Shown: piece by piece, positions 35,831 to 47,100 of the stretch
Numbering within the stretch: position 1 is the first letter of the stretch
How the letters are laid out: every line of letters starts with the position of its first letter
From: Epiperipatus broadwayi
Lineage: Eukaryota > Onychophora > Udeonychophora > Euonychophora > Peripatidae
DNA: 64,000 nucleotides
Assembly (NCBI GenBank): GCA_028023455.1
Contig: JAQFVV010000233.1
Coordinates: forward strand, 310,001-374,000
Direction: 5' to 3'
Notes under the pieces: generated by a model
What the model was told of the DNA's origin: nothing
Database searches by the model: none
What the model saw: the letters and a program-made list of their open reading frames with translations, nothing else
Program-made: the position numbers and the translations under genes

Positions 35831-36085
35831 TTTGGTCCATAACTCCTGCTGGGAATACTAAAAGTAAATATAATAAAGATATATATATACTTAGCTTCCC
35901 CTATGTATGTGAACATGCACATAAATTGGTTATATATATATATATATTTCTGGTCTCTAACTTAATATAACCAGGTACTGTGTTTACTCTTGACCATTGG
36001 CATATTAAAATTATAGTGGCATATTGAAATTATGGTGGCATATTTCTTGATCAAAATGTTATCATTATCAACAGTTAATTTTTTT

Positions 36086-36690
36086 AATGCTCACACATAT
36101 ATAATACTGATGTTTAAATATTGTAATTATTGTTTTTGGTTAATTTGTAATACCCATATAGTATCATAATTGTTGTCATTATTATTGACAATATGACTTC
36201 ATTTTAATGCTCACACATATATATTACTGATGTTTAAATATTATTGTAATTATTATTTCTGGTTCATAACTTCTGTTGTCATTATTGACAGTATGACTTC
36301 ATTGTAATGCTCACACACATCTAATACTTAGGTTTAAAGATTATTGTAATCATTGCTTCTGGTTCATAGCTTCTGTTGTCATTATTGACATGTGATTTCA
36401 TTGTAATGCTTACACAATTACTATAATGATACACAGGTGTTATTGTCATTATAAACTGATAGTTCTTTTGTAATACTCACACACATCTGATACTGATGTT
36501 TAAGGATTGTTGTAATTATTATTTTTGGTTCATAACTGTTGTCATTATTGACATGTGATTTCTTTGTAGTAATCATAAATTTATCCTACTGATACCTAAA
36601 TACTGTTACCATTATCAGTAACTGATAATTAAATATTGTAGTTATTATTTTGGTTCATATGTAATGCCCATACATGGATCATGATAAGAT
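36086..36690 (+). repeat. Minisatellite, units of about 95-120 bp
   Basis: The phrase AATGCTCACACA or a close variant recurs at about 36086, 36206, 36306, 36404, 36472 and 36566. Each is followed by a diverged copy of 'ATACTGATGTTTAAATATTGTAATTATT...GGTTCATAAC...TTGTCATTATTGACA...GATTTC'. Spacing is 120, 100, 98, 68 and 94 bases, so the units are of unequal length. Confidence 0.8.
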
Positions 36691-37559
36691 CCAAACATTA
36701 TTATTGTTATTTCTATACAGTTATCATGTCATTCCCTTGTTCACCACATCCACCTAACTATATCCACACTTAATAAAAATAGTCTATGTGTATATTCAAA
36801 CCCTATGAAATATTTAAAATAATATTCTGAGCTGTATCAAAGTATTAGGTTCTTATAGGACTGGTGAGTATTTTACATTAATTTAATAATTCTAGTGCAT
36901 GTCAGGCTGAGTTTGAATCAATAGAGTCCTTATTTTACCCTGACCACCGGGACTGAAAAAATGATTACCATTAGTAGCATCAGGAGCGTTGATCGGATAG
37001 TGAAGGTTTTGGAGAACTGACAAATAGGTTAAAGCTTAGTACTGTTCTGCGACTACCATATCCTGAACATGCTGGGTTTGAAGTACTTTTGCTAGGTCTC
37101 TCAATCTTGTTGGCTGATCACATGATTCTGACTGTTACAATACTTGACTACATTTAAAAAAAGAAAGTAAATTTTGTAAATACATTTTATAATACAGCTG
37201 TAATCATTTTTTCATTTTGAAGTGCTGAACATGATTATACATATTAATTTTTAAAAAAAATTGGTTTAAAGTTGAAAGAACTTAGGTTTTATTCTTCCTT
37301 TAATTTTAATATCTTTTCCGAATTTGATATAAAATCTTTTGTCTGATTGTATTCTAAAAGTTTTGCATAATTTTAGAACGGACTAAAAGTTGACATTGAT
37401 TTAAAAACATCAAACCAATTAGAGAGATTCTAATTCTTTGATAGCAAGACTATTATAATAAAAGTTATTGAAAAAAAAAGAATATTGCCCCGACCATATT
37501 CAATAGTGATGAAAGTCAAACATTTCTCTATTCACTTTATTTTAAAAACTAAAATACAG

Positions 37560-37860
37560 TAGAGAATCAATAAAATATATATATTTGTTTATTTCTTAAT
37601 AACTACACTAATTTTTTAAAAGTTTGTTTATACTATAATCTTGATTTATATGTGCATACTATACATGTAAAAAGTGTCTGTGGTATATATGTGTATGTGT
37701 TGAAAAGTATTATATGCCTGCAGTTCAATAAACAATATGAATTCTATTCTAATCAAAGTTTATCAATGAAAGGTGAGGTATTATATTTGAAACAAAATAT
37801 AGTGTATTGTGTAGCTCAAGTGTATATATTAGAATTATTGTCTTTCAAATGCTATTTTAA
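37560..37860 (-). repeat. R1 dispersed repeat, copy D (inverted)
   Basis: Reverse complement of the R1 left part: GTTGAAAAGTATTATATG, CAGTTCAATAAACA, GTTTATCAA, AACAAAATATAGTG appear in reverse order relative to 30900-31090. Fragmentary. Confidence 0.55.
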
Positions 37861-37876
37861 CCTGAGTTTTACTGCG

Positions 37877-39309
37877 TTACTTCAAATATAAGATGCACTT
37901 CCCCCCCAAATTTTGGACTTGTAAAAGAGGGGTGCATCTTAAATTCGAACCCAACATTTTTAAACATTTTATTTTTGTGAATCTGCTTTATCCTACAGAT
38001 GTGCATAGTATTAAAATCATTGATATCCCTGTGTAGGAGAGCATGTTAAATCTTTTTTAATTAAAAGCAAATATTTAGCATTAAATGTCACTATTTTGGG
38101 GATAAAATCTCTCTCAAACCACTATTTTTAATGCTGTTTGGCAATTTTACCATTATTTTATTGAGAAATCTATACTGAATAACCTTAAAAAATTTTTATA
38201 ACTAATACATCAATACAACAATGAAATAAGAACCTGACTTTGCTCTTATTGGTTGTTTCATGTTCTCTACACAAGAGAATGCTTGTAAGTGATTTTGATA
38301 GTTCTGATATCTTTGTTTTGATTTGAAAGTAAAAATATATGTTTAGAATGTTTTAACCTTATTGTGCCAATTTTATCATTATTTTATCAAGAAAACTGTA
38401 GTGAATAATCTTTAGAATTTTTTTACAACTAATAAATCAATACAATAATGATAAGAACCGGTCTTCACTCTGATTCATTGTTTCTTGTTTTCTACACAAG
38501 AGAGTGCCTGCCAATGATTTTGACAGTTCTGATATCTTCATTTTGATTTCAAAATGAAATTTTTTTACACCTTTATAATTTTTTTGCAGATAATATTTTA
38601 AAAAATATAAATTATTTTAGAAGAATGATTCAGATTTTAATAAAAAAAATTACTTTTACATGAAAGCAAATTGAGAAAACAATCAATGGTATCTGGCTAC
38701 AATTTGTAATTGGATGACAAAAATACATTTTATGTTGACTGCTATAAATTATTTTTGCCGATAATAAAGAGAATTTTATTTTTAAAAAACTTCTGATTAC
38801 TTTAATAATCTGACAAAATATTAATTTGCAATTTAGAAAAGGTTTTTAATTAAAATAAAAAAAAAGATTTACTGGTAACATAAAATATCAATACCATATT
38901 TCAAAGTCTTTTTTTTTTGAAAAAAATGTTACAGTATTTACATAAAAAAAACATTTTGTAACGCTAACAATATACATATAATTTTGAGTGAGTTTTGCAA
39001 TCTTGAAAAAATATACCTAAAGACATTATCAAAAAAATATTTCTTAAAATATATTGCTAAAAATTTAAATGGCCTAAAGATGATGTACTCATGTGGAAAA
39101 GTGAAGATGAGAATTCAAAGTGAAGATATAGAATGTGAAAGTATGTCTGAAGATTTGCAAATTAGATGAGCTTATTGTATTTATATTAGTTCCTGTTTAA
39201 GTAAAAAATGTTTCTCATTTTTCAATAAAATTATTTTAAATCCCCCCCACTTTTCTGAGCTTAAAATCCTAGTGTGTCTTAAATTTGGGGTGTCTTATAT
39301 TCAAAGTAA
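37877..39309. mobile_element. DNA transposon relic with terminal inverted repeats
   Basis: The left end TTACTTCAAATATAAGA (37877-37893) is the complement, with small differences, of TCTTATATTCAAAGTAA (39293-39309). Inside each end lie C-rich tracts and further matched blocks (GGGTGCATCTTAAATT on the left; TGTGTCTTAAATTTGGGG on the right). Only one fragment looks coding: the plus-strand frame 38984-39169, ending SEDIECESMSEDLQIR. Its acidic tail resembles C-termini of some transposases, but no catalytic residues are visible. Superfamily not assigned; no clear target duplication. Confidence 0.55.
38139..38560 (+). repeat. Internal direct duplication, period 226 bp
   Basis: 38139-38345 and 38366-38560 are diverged direct copies: CAATTTTACCATTATTTTAT against CAATTTTATCATTATTTTAT, then TCTACACAAGAGA and GACAGTTCTGATATCTT-like blocks in both. 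It lies wholly inside the transposon relic. Confidence 0.75.
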
Positions 39310-39700
39310 TATGGTTATTTATTCCTATATATTAAATTAACTTATTTTATTACAATTTTCTTTATTGATAACAAACTATCTATAAATATTGACATATTTA
39401 AAGTAGAATAAATTTATGATATATAGGCAAAAGTATGATGAAATTACAACCATCATGATACAGGAAATACAATAGATTTTTAAACTCCAATGAAATGTGA
39501 TCCAAATTTCAAAACTGACAAATTCTAATATTACATAATCATGATGATTAAACTAAAAGAACCCAGATATTTTCAAGAGTGAAATCTGATAGAGAGAGTT
39601 ATTGAAAATAAAAAGTCATGAGATATCACAATTAAGGTATATTATTGATTGCCAAGTTTTGGTCATAATGTTCCTGGGTAAGAATTCTAGAGAATATAGG
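39310..39700. other. No feature recognised
   Basis: AT-rich with no open frame of interest, between the DNA transposon and the LINE relic. Confidence 0.5.
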
Positions 39701-40259
39701 CATATTTACCATGCTTTGTTATTTTTTTAATACATTGGATTTTTTATTGTCAAATATTATGGAGTAGTTGCAAAGTATATAGTTCTAGTGTGTGAATAAT
39801 TACAGATTAAAAATAGGATTGAAAATGTTTTATACACTTTTAAGTAATTGCTTAAGGTTGGCTGTACACTTATAAAACATGAATGGGCATAGAGATGAGA
39901 AGTATGGGTAAGTTTGAAAAAGGAGTAGCATTTCTTCTGTATAATTATTGCACAAAACATACGTAGGTTCAAAATTTATCTTGAATTTGTCATAAAGAAA
40001 CATTTTACTTGAAATTGAACCCTGTAATAAATTAAAAAGAAATTTCAATCATGATTGAAAAACACATAGGTTTTGAAACATAAATTAGAGTCTTAGCAAC
40101 TGATAGGATTGTTCATAGATGTCTGGATGGAATCTTTAAATATGTTATACTGGTCTAATAATCTAGTATGGTTAATGCCATGATTTGCAAAAAAAAACTT
40201 TGACACATGAAATTGAACCAAGTGAGGTATTGTGGAGGATGGTAGCACTAAGTATTCAA

Positions 40260-40430
40260 TTACTAAGTGTTGCAATATATATTTTAGCCCTACTATAGAT
40301 TACAAAAGATTTGAAATATATCAAATTGAGTTCTCCTTTCCATATAGGAAAGAATGCTGTTTTGATGGTAAACGATCCCCAAATGTATGCTTTTATTACA
40401 GACCTAAGTTTATCGTAGATCTTGTTAAAG
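40260..40430 (-). pseudogene. L1/Tx1-like LINE relic, post-RT domain
   Basis: The minus strand from about 40420 reads DKLRSVIKAYIWGSF, then AFFPIWKGELNLIYFKSFVIYSRAKIYIATLSN. This follows a block typical of L1/Tx1 LINE proteins after the RT ('F.WG.....I....L..PK..GGL.L.N...Y..A..L'). It may continue to about 39760 with the frames seen there on the minus strand. Dead copy with several stops. Confidence 0.65.
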
Positions 40431-40797
40431 CATCATATCCATGGGCGATAGTAGACAAGAATCCACTAAAAATAGTGTTCACTGTATAAACTTTCACAAT
40501 TTATTTTCATAATGAAAGTGTTCACGATGAGAGTGTTTAAATGATAGCTTAATTACATTTTAGACTTTAATTGGGATTCCAAAAAAGGATCAGGTATTAT
40601 CCTTGAAGAAAGATGGTAGTTTGCAGTCTATAGATAATTGCCAAAATGATGGCTTGCAAACTTATATTGTGGAACCAATTGATGTTTGGATATTGAGAAT
40701 GATGAAAATGTTTTGGAGGTATTTGAAAATCAGGACATCATGACTTGGATGGTAATCCCAAGATGATCAAAGAAAAGATTTTCAGTGCATTGTTCAG

Positions 40798-41117
40798 TTT
40801 CATTTACCATGTCTATATAAATTGCAAATAGCAATGACATGAGTGGTAAGCTCAGTGGAATGCAATACTAGATTTGAAAGATGACAACAGTTGCATATAA
40901 TTCATGTTTAATTGATCATTAGTCAGATAGTACTGGATAGTAATATTAGATTACTGTGTTCAGACAGATGTTTATGTGATGCACTAAAAATATATTCTAG
41001 TTGACTAGGTCTAAAACTTCTGTAAAGTTGACTTGGCATGCAACATAATCTGTAGATTGTTCTCATTGGCAAACTAAGATTGATTCTTGTAGTAGAACAA
41101 TATAGCTCAAGCGGCAC
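40798..41117 (-). pseudogene. L1/Tx1-like LINE relic, reverse transcriptase
   Basis: On the minus strand 40863-40798 reads CIPLSLPLMSLLFAIYIDMVNE, matching the RT block 'QGCPLSPLLFALYIEPLA'. Upstream in element sense, around 41060-41010, one frame gives VNFTEVLDLVN. This resembles the A motif 'DFEKAFDRV' but with its aspartates lost. The 64-residue frame at 40923-41117 is in a different register and is a by-product of frameshifts. The element cannot make active enzyme. Confidence 0.6.
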
Positions 41118-41526
41118 AACAGCCTTTTATTACATAATGTGAAATTGACAGTTTTGACAAAATAAGTTCAGTTTTTTAAAAATTATTCTTATAAAGATTT
41201 TTTGATCACTATTCTTAACTGTAGTAATACACAAGTGGTTACAGAGGGGTATACTGCTTTTTTTCTGAGACAAAATTTTATGTTGGTAGAAAGACTGGGG
41301 ATGTTAAAATTGCTCAAACAGAGATGATTGTAGCATTTATATAGAAAAGCAATTTATGATATAGTCAAGCTGTTCATAGACATTAGCTGGGATAAGATCT
41401 GCAGCTAGAGAGATGTATTTGCCTGAAGGTTTGTGATGATGTTATATTATATGTGATAATATGTTGGACTATTTTCATCAACTGTCAGTAAATGTTGAAT
41501 ATATAGAAAATTTTAAACTTTATTTA

Positions 41527-41711
41527 AACTTTCAAATACAATCAACTTGTTAATATCAATGCCCAAATAGACAATCCAGTTAGTAATGACTCAATATTTA
41601 AACTGGTACTTATTCTCTACTCTTTTTCAAATATTGCTGGCCTGACTCGTGAAAGTGCCTTAAATTTGAGAATCTAAATTTAAGGCAAACATTCTAACCA
41701 ACTGACCCTTT
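41527..41711 (-). repeat. tRNA-derived SINE, minus-strand copy
   Basis: Read on the minus strand it starts AAAGGGTCAGTTGGTTAGAA (A-box-like, complement of 41698-41709) and continues to a degraded B box near 41650. Its 3' part (GTCATTACTAAC...TATTAACAAGTTG) matches the 3' part of the plus-strand copy at 41713, so the two belong to one family. Confidence 0.6.
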
Positions 41712-41712
41712 G

Positions 41713-41905
41713 ACAGAATAGCTCAGTTGGCTAGAAAGTTTTCTTTAAATTCAATATTCAAGAGTCTAAAGGTCAGAGTTTGACTCCTATGCTAACATTG
41801 TCACTAGCCAGCCAGAAACACCAGAAGGAGAATAATACTTCTTGAAATGTTGTGTCATTACTAACCTGTATTATCTATTTGTGTGTTATTATTAACAAGT
41901 TGTTT
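41713..41905 (+). repeat. tRNA-derived SINE, plus-strand copy
   Basis: A perfect RNA polymerase III A box TAGCTCAGTTGG at 41719-41730 (consensus TRGCNNAGYNGG) and a B-box match AGTTTGACTCC at 41777-41787. The tRNA-unrelated body and 3' end (GTCATTACTAAC...TATTAACAAGTTG) are shared with the neighbouring minus-strand copy. Head-to-head with that copy, both inside the L1/Tx1-like relic. Confidence 0.65.
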
Positions 41906-42529
41906 GTATTTCAGATAGTAGTGTATTTCAAGATGCATGATATCTTGTTATATTTTGATTTGAATAAAATTTCCATAAGCAGATTGGGTACTGTAATAAA
42001 TAATGGGTAGATATTAATCAACTACTTTTAGACTAGATTTTAAGCATTCAAATATTTCCATGTTAACATTGGTTCCAAAAAAGAGATTATCACCTTTAGA
42101 TAAAATAGGAATACCAAAGGTTTGAAATGGAGTCCATCTTATGTAATTTACAGTATTTCTTATGATCTTTGAGAGATTTGGTATTACTTTTTTTTAATTT
42201 ATGAGTTACTGATTTCCTTCATTTTGCAGTTTACAGATAAGAGCTTTGGCATCACTCATTTGCATGATGGTTTGCAGGATTATACCTACGTCTTCAATAT
42301 GCTGTGTTATGAGATTATTTGAGTGATAACTTGTTAAGTGATTGGAGCAACAATTGTTTAAAATTTTTTTTAAAACTAACCAAGTTTCAATTGGAGAAAG
42401 TTACTGTAGCTGATGATAGTAATGATCTGCAATGATTATATTAGAAAAGTCATTTATATTTAAATTCTATAGACTATTGTCTAAATATAAACTTATAAAA
42501 TGGTAGGATCATTTTGAAATTGTTATAAT

Positions 42530-42665
42530 ATGAGAGTCACACAAGCATGATCTGAAAATGAAATACTAGTGGATTGAAGTTTTAAAACTGGGTGGAGATG
42601 CAAAAAAAGATTGATGAGAGGTGAATCTTGCCCTCTAATAAATGAAACTGCCCCATGAAAGAACA
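42530..42665 (-). pseudogene. L1/Tx1-like LINE relic, end of endonuclease domain
   Basis: The minus strand from about 42665 reads FHGAVSFIRGQDSPLINLFLHLHPVLKL, then ISFSDHACVTLI. This matches the end of the APE-type endonuclease of L1-like LINEs ('YTF.S.....SRID.FL.S..L......I...SDHA.V.L'). SDHA contains the conserved Asp-His pair. It lies upstream, in element sense, of the RT pieces at 40.3-41.1 kb, so the whole relic spans about 39.8-42.7 kb. Confidence 0.6.
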
Positions 42666-42754
42666 AGAATAAAAGTTGTAACAGAGTAAGTTGAATGTGG
42701 ATAATTCATTGCAAGAATAGTTAAAGTATTTTGAAATAAATTAGAGTGGAGTTG

Positions 42755-43560
42755 CAAACTACATATATCTTGTTCCAAGCCCCTCCCCCCCCCCATACAA
42801 ATGTATACAGCATATAATAGCTCATTTTTTGTTAAAAAACTATGATTAGAATATGTACTGATTATTGAACTGTAAGTATATAGTAGTTTTCAACACATAC
42901 ACATATATAACACAAAAGCTTTTTTATATGTATAATATGCATATATAAATTAATATTTTAGTATAAACAAAATATTTTATTAAAAATAAATTGAGGGAAC
43001 AGTTACATATTCATCCATTCTATAAAAAAATAAGAATAAGAAAAAAAAATACTGTAACATATTTTTATTCTTTTAATAAAGTAAATAATGAAATGTCTGA
43101 CTTTCATCAAAATTAAAATATGTTCTGGATACCCCCCCCCACCAGGATTTTTTCTTTTATAGAAACATAATAGATTAATCTCTTTGATCTCCCTAAATGT
43201 TTTAGCTCAATATTAACTTGTATGTTCTACTCTTAGAAAATAAATTATTACATGATTAAAAAATTTGAAAAGCTTAATAAAAAATGAAATGTATTTGCTA
43301 ACAACATAAACAAAAGAAATTTTATCAATAAACATGATCATTTAAAGTGCACTGAGATGGAAAAATGATTGCTAGTGTAATTTAAAATTTATTTTCAAAT
43401 TTTATTTTTATAAATATGATCATGTATGGCACTCAGAAATAAAAAATGGCTGATTGATTATCATAAAATGTATTGAATTTACAAATTTTAGTATTTTTTA
43501 TTTTTTTTGTTTATATATGTACATATTTTGATAGTGTACTTTGATACAATATGTTTGCTG
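42755..43560 (+). repeat. R1 dispersed repeat, copy C (uninterrupted)
   Basis: The one R1 copy without a large insertion. It runs from TTGTTCCAAGCCCC with a C run at 42782-42794, through TAATAGCTCA, TATTGAACTG, CACATATATAACACAAAAGC and TATAAACAAAATATTTTATT, to GCACTGAGATGGAAAAATGA near 43357. It shows what the empty site of the LTR-1 insertion looked like: CACATATATAACACAAA, with no LTR. Confidence 0.65.
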
Positions 43561-43599
43561 CATCACTGTACATAAATTTGTGTTGTTAGTAACTTGTGA

Positions 43600-44112
43600 A
43601 TATTGCTTGAATCAAAAGTATCAAAATTATAACTTCAGAGGAACTGTTATACCCATGAGATTTGATTCTAAGACCCTCAGTATTATATATGTCGATTCAT
43701 AAATTATATGTAATAAAAGCAGCATGTATACACATTTGCAATATATTTTAGTTTTAGTGTGTATTAGAACAGAACACAAATAATTTAACAAAAAAGAATA
43801 AAATACTATACATTATTGCACACTTTTTAATACACACATATATAATGAAGTTTGGTTATTTTTTTAATCAAACATTGCCACTGGAAAGATCATAGGGCAT
43901 AACTTAAAATTAATAAACAAAAATAATTAACCTAAAAAAAAGTGCTGTACAGTAAATAAGAAATAGATGTTTTATAATTACATAATAAAAACCGAATTAT
44001 TCTTTTTAAAAAAAATATGCTGTAACTTAAAGAATCTAAATTAAATATACTAAATTAATTAATCTTTTTCTTGCTTTTTTCTTTACAAAAAAGATTAATC
44101 CTAATAACATAT
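43600..44112. other. No feature recognised
   Basis: AT-rich DNA between R1 copy C and the third foldback element. A minus-strand frame at 44036-44218 has no family resemblance. Confidence 0.5.
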
Positions 44113-44270
44113 AAGAAGATATAATATTTGAAAACCAGGTACTCTTCACAAACCTGGAGCTTAATTGTAAATATAGGGGATTTGAACTCAGACTTTCAAT
44201 CACCCACCAACTATACACACTATCTCATACAATTGATATAAATGACCACACACATGCAAAAAAGATACAC

Positions 44271-44325
44271 AATCACCAATATACATATTTCATGCTAAAC
44301 CTGCACTCATCAGTTGGTCCAGATT
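44271..44325 (-). ncRNA. Hammerhead ribozyme motif in FB-3, left arm
   Basis: On the minus strand: stem I AATC/GATT and ACCAA/TTGGT around an internal loop, CTGATGA (complement of 44307-44313), stem II GTGC with GCAT (one G-U pair), GAAA (complement of 44288-44291), minimal stem III TA-TG-TA, then TA before the cleavage point. All invariant core bases are intact, making it one of the two best members of this family. Confidence 0.75.
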
Positions 44326-44612
44326 ATCATCTTCCACACACACACATATAATCAGTGCTCACTTTATATTAAGATAGCAAATCTTCACATTTCAATGGAC
44401 AAGCTTCAATCTACTCCAATCTCCAACTTTTCAGCCATCCATATCATTGAAAATCTAATGATGGGATTTGGACTTTCCATTATCACATTTTCAATGATAT
44501 GGATGGCTGAAAACTTGGAGATTAGAGTAGATTGAAGTCTGTCCATTAAAGTGTGAAGATTTGTTATCTTAATATAAAGCTGAGCACTGATTATATATAT
44601 ATGGGAAATGAT

Positions 44613-44667
44613 AATCTGGACCAATTGATCAGTGCTGGTTTATCATGAAATAGGTATATTGGTGATT
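44613..44667 (+). ncRNA. Hammerhead ribozyme motif in FB-3, right arm (mutated)
   Basis: Mirror of the left-arm motif. The core reads TTGATCA (44625-44631) instead of CTGATGA, losing C3 and G8, so it should be inactive. Stem I (AATC/GATT) and the GAAA box are kept. Confidence 0.6.
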
Positions 44668-44779
44668 TTTTATCTTTTCTGCATGTGTGTAGTCATGTAT
44701 ATCAATTATATGAGATAGTGTGGATAGTTGCTTGAAAGTCTGAGTTTAAATCCCCTATATTTACAAGAAGATATAATCT

Positions 44780-45465
44780 AAGTAATATTAAATTATTATC
44801 TAAAATTTTAACAACAGTTCTTGTACAGATAAAAAGCATCCATTTGTAAGGAAATAGATGTTTTTATGACCATTCACAATATGAACTAAAAAATTGAAAA
44901 TGTATTTTGTTTTATAAATTTCTAATTTTTGTTTTGTTTATTATTCTTATCAAATAGTAGCTAAATGAATTGATGGATACTGCAGATATACCAAATTCTA
45001 TTCAACCCTTTTTTCCTCTTTTATCTTCAGGAATTGAGCCACACATTTTTATCACCTTTTATATATATGTTTTTGCTCTGAACAAAAAAGAAAAATAGCA
45101 AAAGTAAATAATATCCAAAGTATTAATTTAAAAAATATATGTAAGTTATTTTATACTTTTAAAAAAACTATTCATATAGTGCAGTATATATATATATCAG
45201 TAAATATTCATATAGAAAATTCACCACAGATAGTTTCATAATTAATTTTTTTGACATTATTGCTATTCAAATCAAATAATTCACAACTATAAGATAAAAA
45301 TAAATGATCAGAATCTGTTTCAAATTTGTGGAGTTCTCATTAAAATTTACTCAAGGGGCATTAAATACTATTAAAAAAATATGTTTAATTTTTGTCAATT
45401 CTCCTGAAACCGTGAAAAACAGAAACTTAAATTTAATATATATAAATTCACTTTAAAATCACCTT
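44780..45465. other. No feature recognised
   Basis: AT-rich DNA, with a C run (about 45469-45480) at its right edge. Confidence 0.5.
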
Positions 45466-45480
45466 GCTCCCCCCCCCCCC

Positions 45481-45572
45481 AAGTGTCAAAGCATCGGCAA
45501 AGAAGCGAAACCGCAAACCCGGGACAATTGCTTGTAAGGCAGCTGTGCTGACCACTCGACCACCAACGCTTG
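45481..45572 (-). repeat. tRNA-like SINE head
   Basis: The minus strand reads like a tRNA: A-box match TGGTCGAGTGG (complement of 45552-45562), then an anticodon-arm-like CTGCCTTACAAGCA, then CCCGGGTTTGCGG where the T arm and B box would be. Loop CTTACAA would give anticodon TAC (Val). The acceptor ends do not pair and the B box is degraded, so this is a tRNA-derived SINE or pseudogene, not a functional tRNA. It ends at a long C run. Confidence 0.55.
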
Positions 45573-45589
45573 ACAAATCACCTTGCTTT

Positions 45590-46900
45590 TAAAAGTATAT
45601 ATTCACAGCAAATCATTTTTAAACAAATATATAAATGATTGCAAATCATTTTCATTATATTTTTAAATCTTGGATATAAACTTTAATTTTAATAAGGTTC
45701 AAATATAATATTTTTTAAATTACTACAAGCTAATGTTGATCCTTCAACCAGCCATCTCCTTTTCCTTAATGTTTGTATCACAATCTTAAACTTTTAGAAA
45801 TTAAATTATTGATATTTTTAACGTAAGACTGCAGATATTGGAAAAGATTTTGGCCCTTTTGACACATTTTGATATATAACCAGATCTTTTCATTTAGATC
45901 GCATTACGCTTTAAAAGTAAATTTATGTAAAATAAATAAATCAACAAACACAAACAGTTACATAAGGTAGTGAAGAATATATGTGGACTTAGCCTAAATG
46001 AGTTCCTTTCCTCAAATAATATGCGTTAATATATGAAACTAAGTGTTTCCATGAGAAAACCAACATTCAACTTGATCGACTTCTGGCTAAAAATAAAATA
46101 TGAAAACACACAATAAAACTGATCTTCGGTTAAATTATATAACACTTTTAAACTAAAACTGTATAATGTAAATCAATAATAAGCACAAAACAAATGTGTC
46201 TTAGGAATCATTAGTATATTCTGCAACCATGTTTACGTTAAATTTCTAAAAATATAATATGTACATTTCAATTTTATATATTTAGAATTGAAAATTAACT
46301 TTTAAAATGGATGGGGGGGGGGGGGAGTATATAATATGTCATTCATTTTGAATGTAAAAATGCTTATAGTCCGCTTTGTATACACATATAATTTCTATAC
46401 AATTACTATTATTATTTTTCTAACTAATATTTTTTGTTATTGCTATTATAAAATACAGCGTCTGTGGATTATAAAAAAGTTTGAAAGATAAAAGCTAGTT
46501 TTATCTATTAGATTACTGAAAGTTTTAATTTTTATGAAAAAAAACCTAATAAACAACCATGATGAATAAACTACTCCATACACATATAAAAGAATAAAAA
46601 AATTATGACCACAAAATAAACTAAATAATATGAATTTTAATCTTATAATTTTTTATTTAATCGTAATAAAACTATTAATAAAGGGAAAAAAATATAAAAT
46701 GAATAATAGAATAACCTCAATTTTATTGAACTCTTCAATTGAAGACAACAGCAGTGACATCTCTCTTCCAATTCCAGAAGCCACAATGTCCAGAAGACAT
46801 CAGTATAAATATACAAAAAGAATCTGGTTCTTTTGAAAAGTAACAAAGCAACAACCCAATTTAGATTTTTAACAAACAGACCCTAGGTTTGTAAAGTTTT
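45590..46900. other. No gene recognised; poly-G tract
   Basis: AT-rich, with a run of G at about 46313-46325. Frames at 46630-46836 (plus) and 46643-46846 (minus) overlap and lack recognisable content. Confidence 0.4.
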
Positions 46901-46912
46901 TCTTTCTATTCT

Positions 46913-47100
46913 TTTGCAGTTCTTGCAGATAATAACGGCAATTATGCCCTCAAGTGTATGGATCCACCTCCAGCCTCAGGCTATCTAGTAGTAATAAACA
47001 CCCCTTCTTCCACAAACCTTTCCCCTATTTTCAATAGCTGTAAGACACCTAGACTCCAATTCTGGTTAGTGAATGTTATAATAAAAAAAAAAAAAGAAAA
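46913..47100. other. GC-richer patch, unidentified repeat or exon
   Basis: 46913-47075 stands out in base composition. The plus strand is open for about 60 codons (LADNNGNYALKCMDPPPASGYLVV...), preceded by a pyrimidine-rich tract ending TTTTGCAG (46912-46919), which could be a splice acceptor. I do not recognise the peptide and think an old dispersed repeat is as likely. Confidence 0.2.

Larger units (their letters stand above)
44126..44764 (+). mobile_element. Hairpin-tailed foldback element, copy 3, full length (FB-3)
   Basis: Flanked by the 13-bp direct repeat AAGAAGATATAAT (44113-44125 and 44765-44777). Long inverted arms (about 44172-44455 and 44480-44762) meet around a short spacer. 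The left end carries an extra tail with a CCAGG/CCTGG hairpin (44135-44139 with 44153-44157), as in FB-1. Both arms carry a hammerhead motif, in opposite orientations. The overlapping 72-73-codon frames at 44314 and 44406 simply mirror each other across the palindrome. Confidence 0.75.

Noticed and set aside
36086-36690. CRISPR-like array
   Set aside because: Repeats are long, diverged and contiguous with no unique spacers; it is a minisatellite in eukaryotic DNA.
44314-44624. Two mirror-image frames of 72-73 codons
   Set aside because: They are the two arms of the FB-3 palindrome read on opposite strands.
45481-45572. Functional tRNA-Val gene
   Set aside because: A box and anticodon arm are tRNA-like, but the B box is degraded and no acceptor stem pairs; treated as a SINE head.
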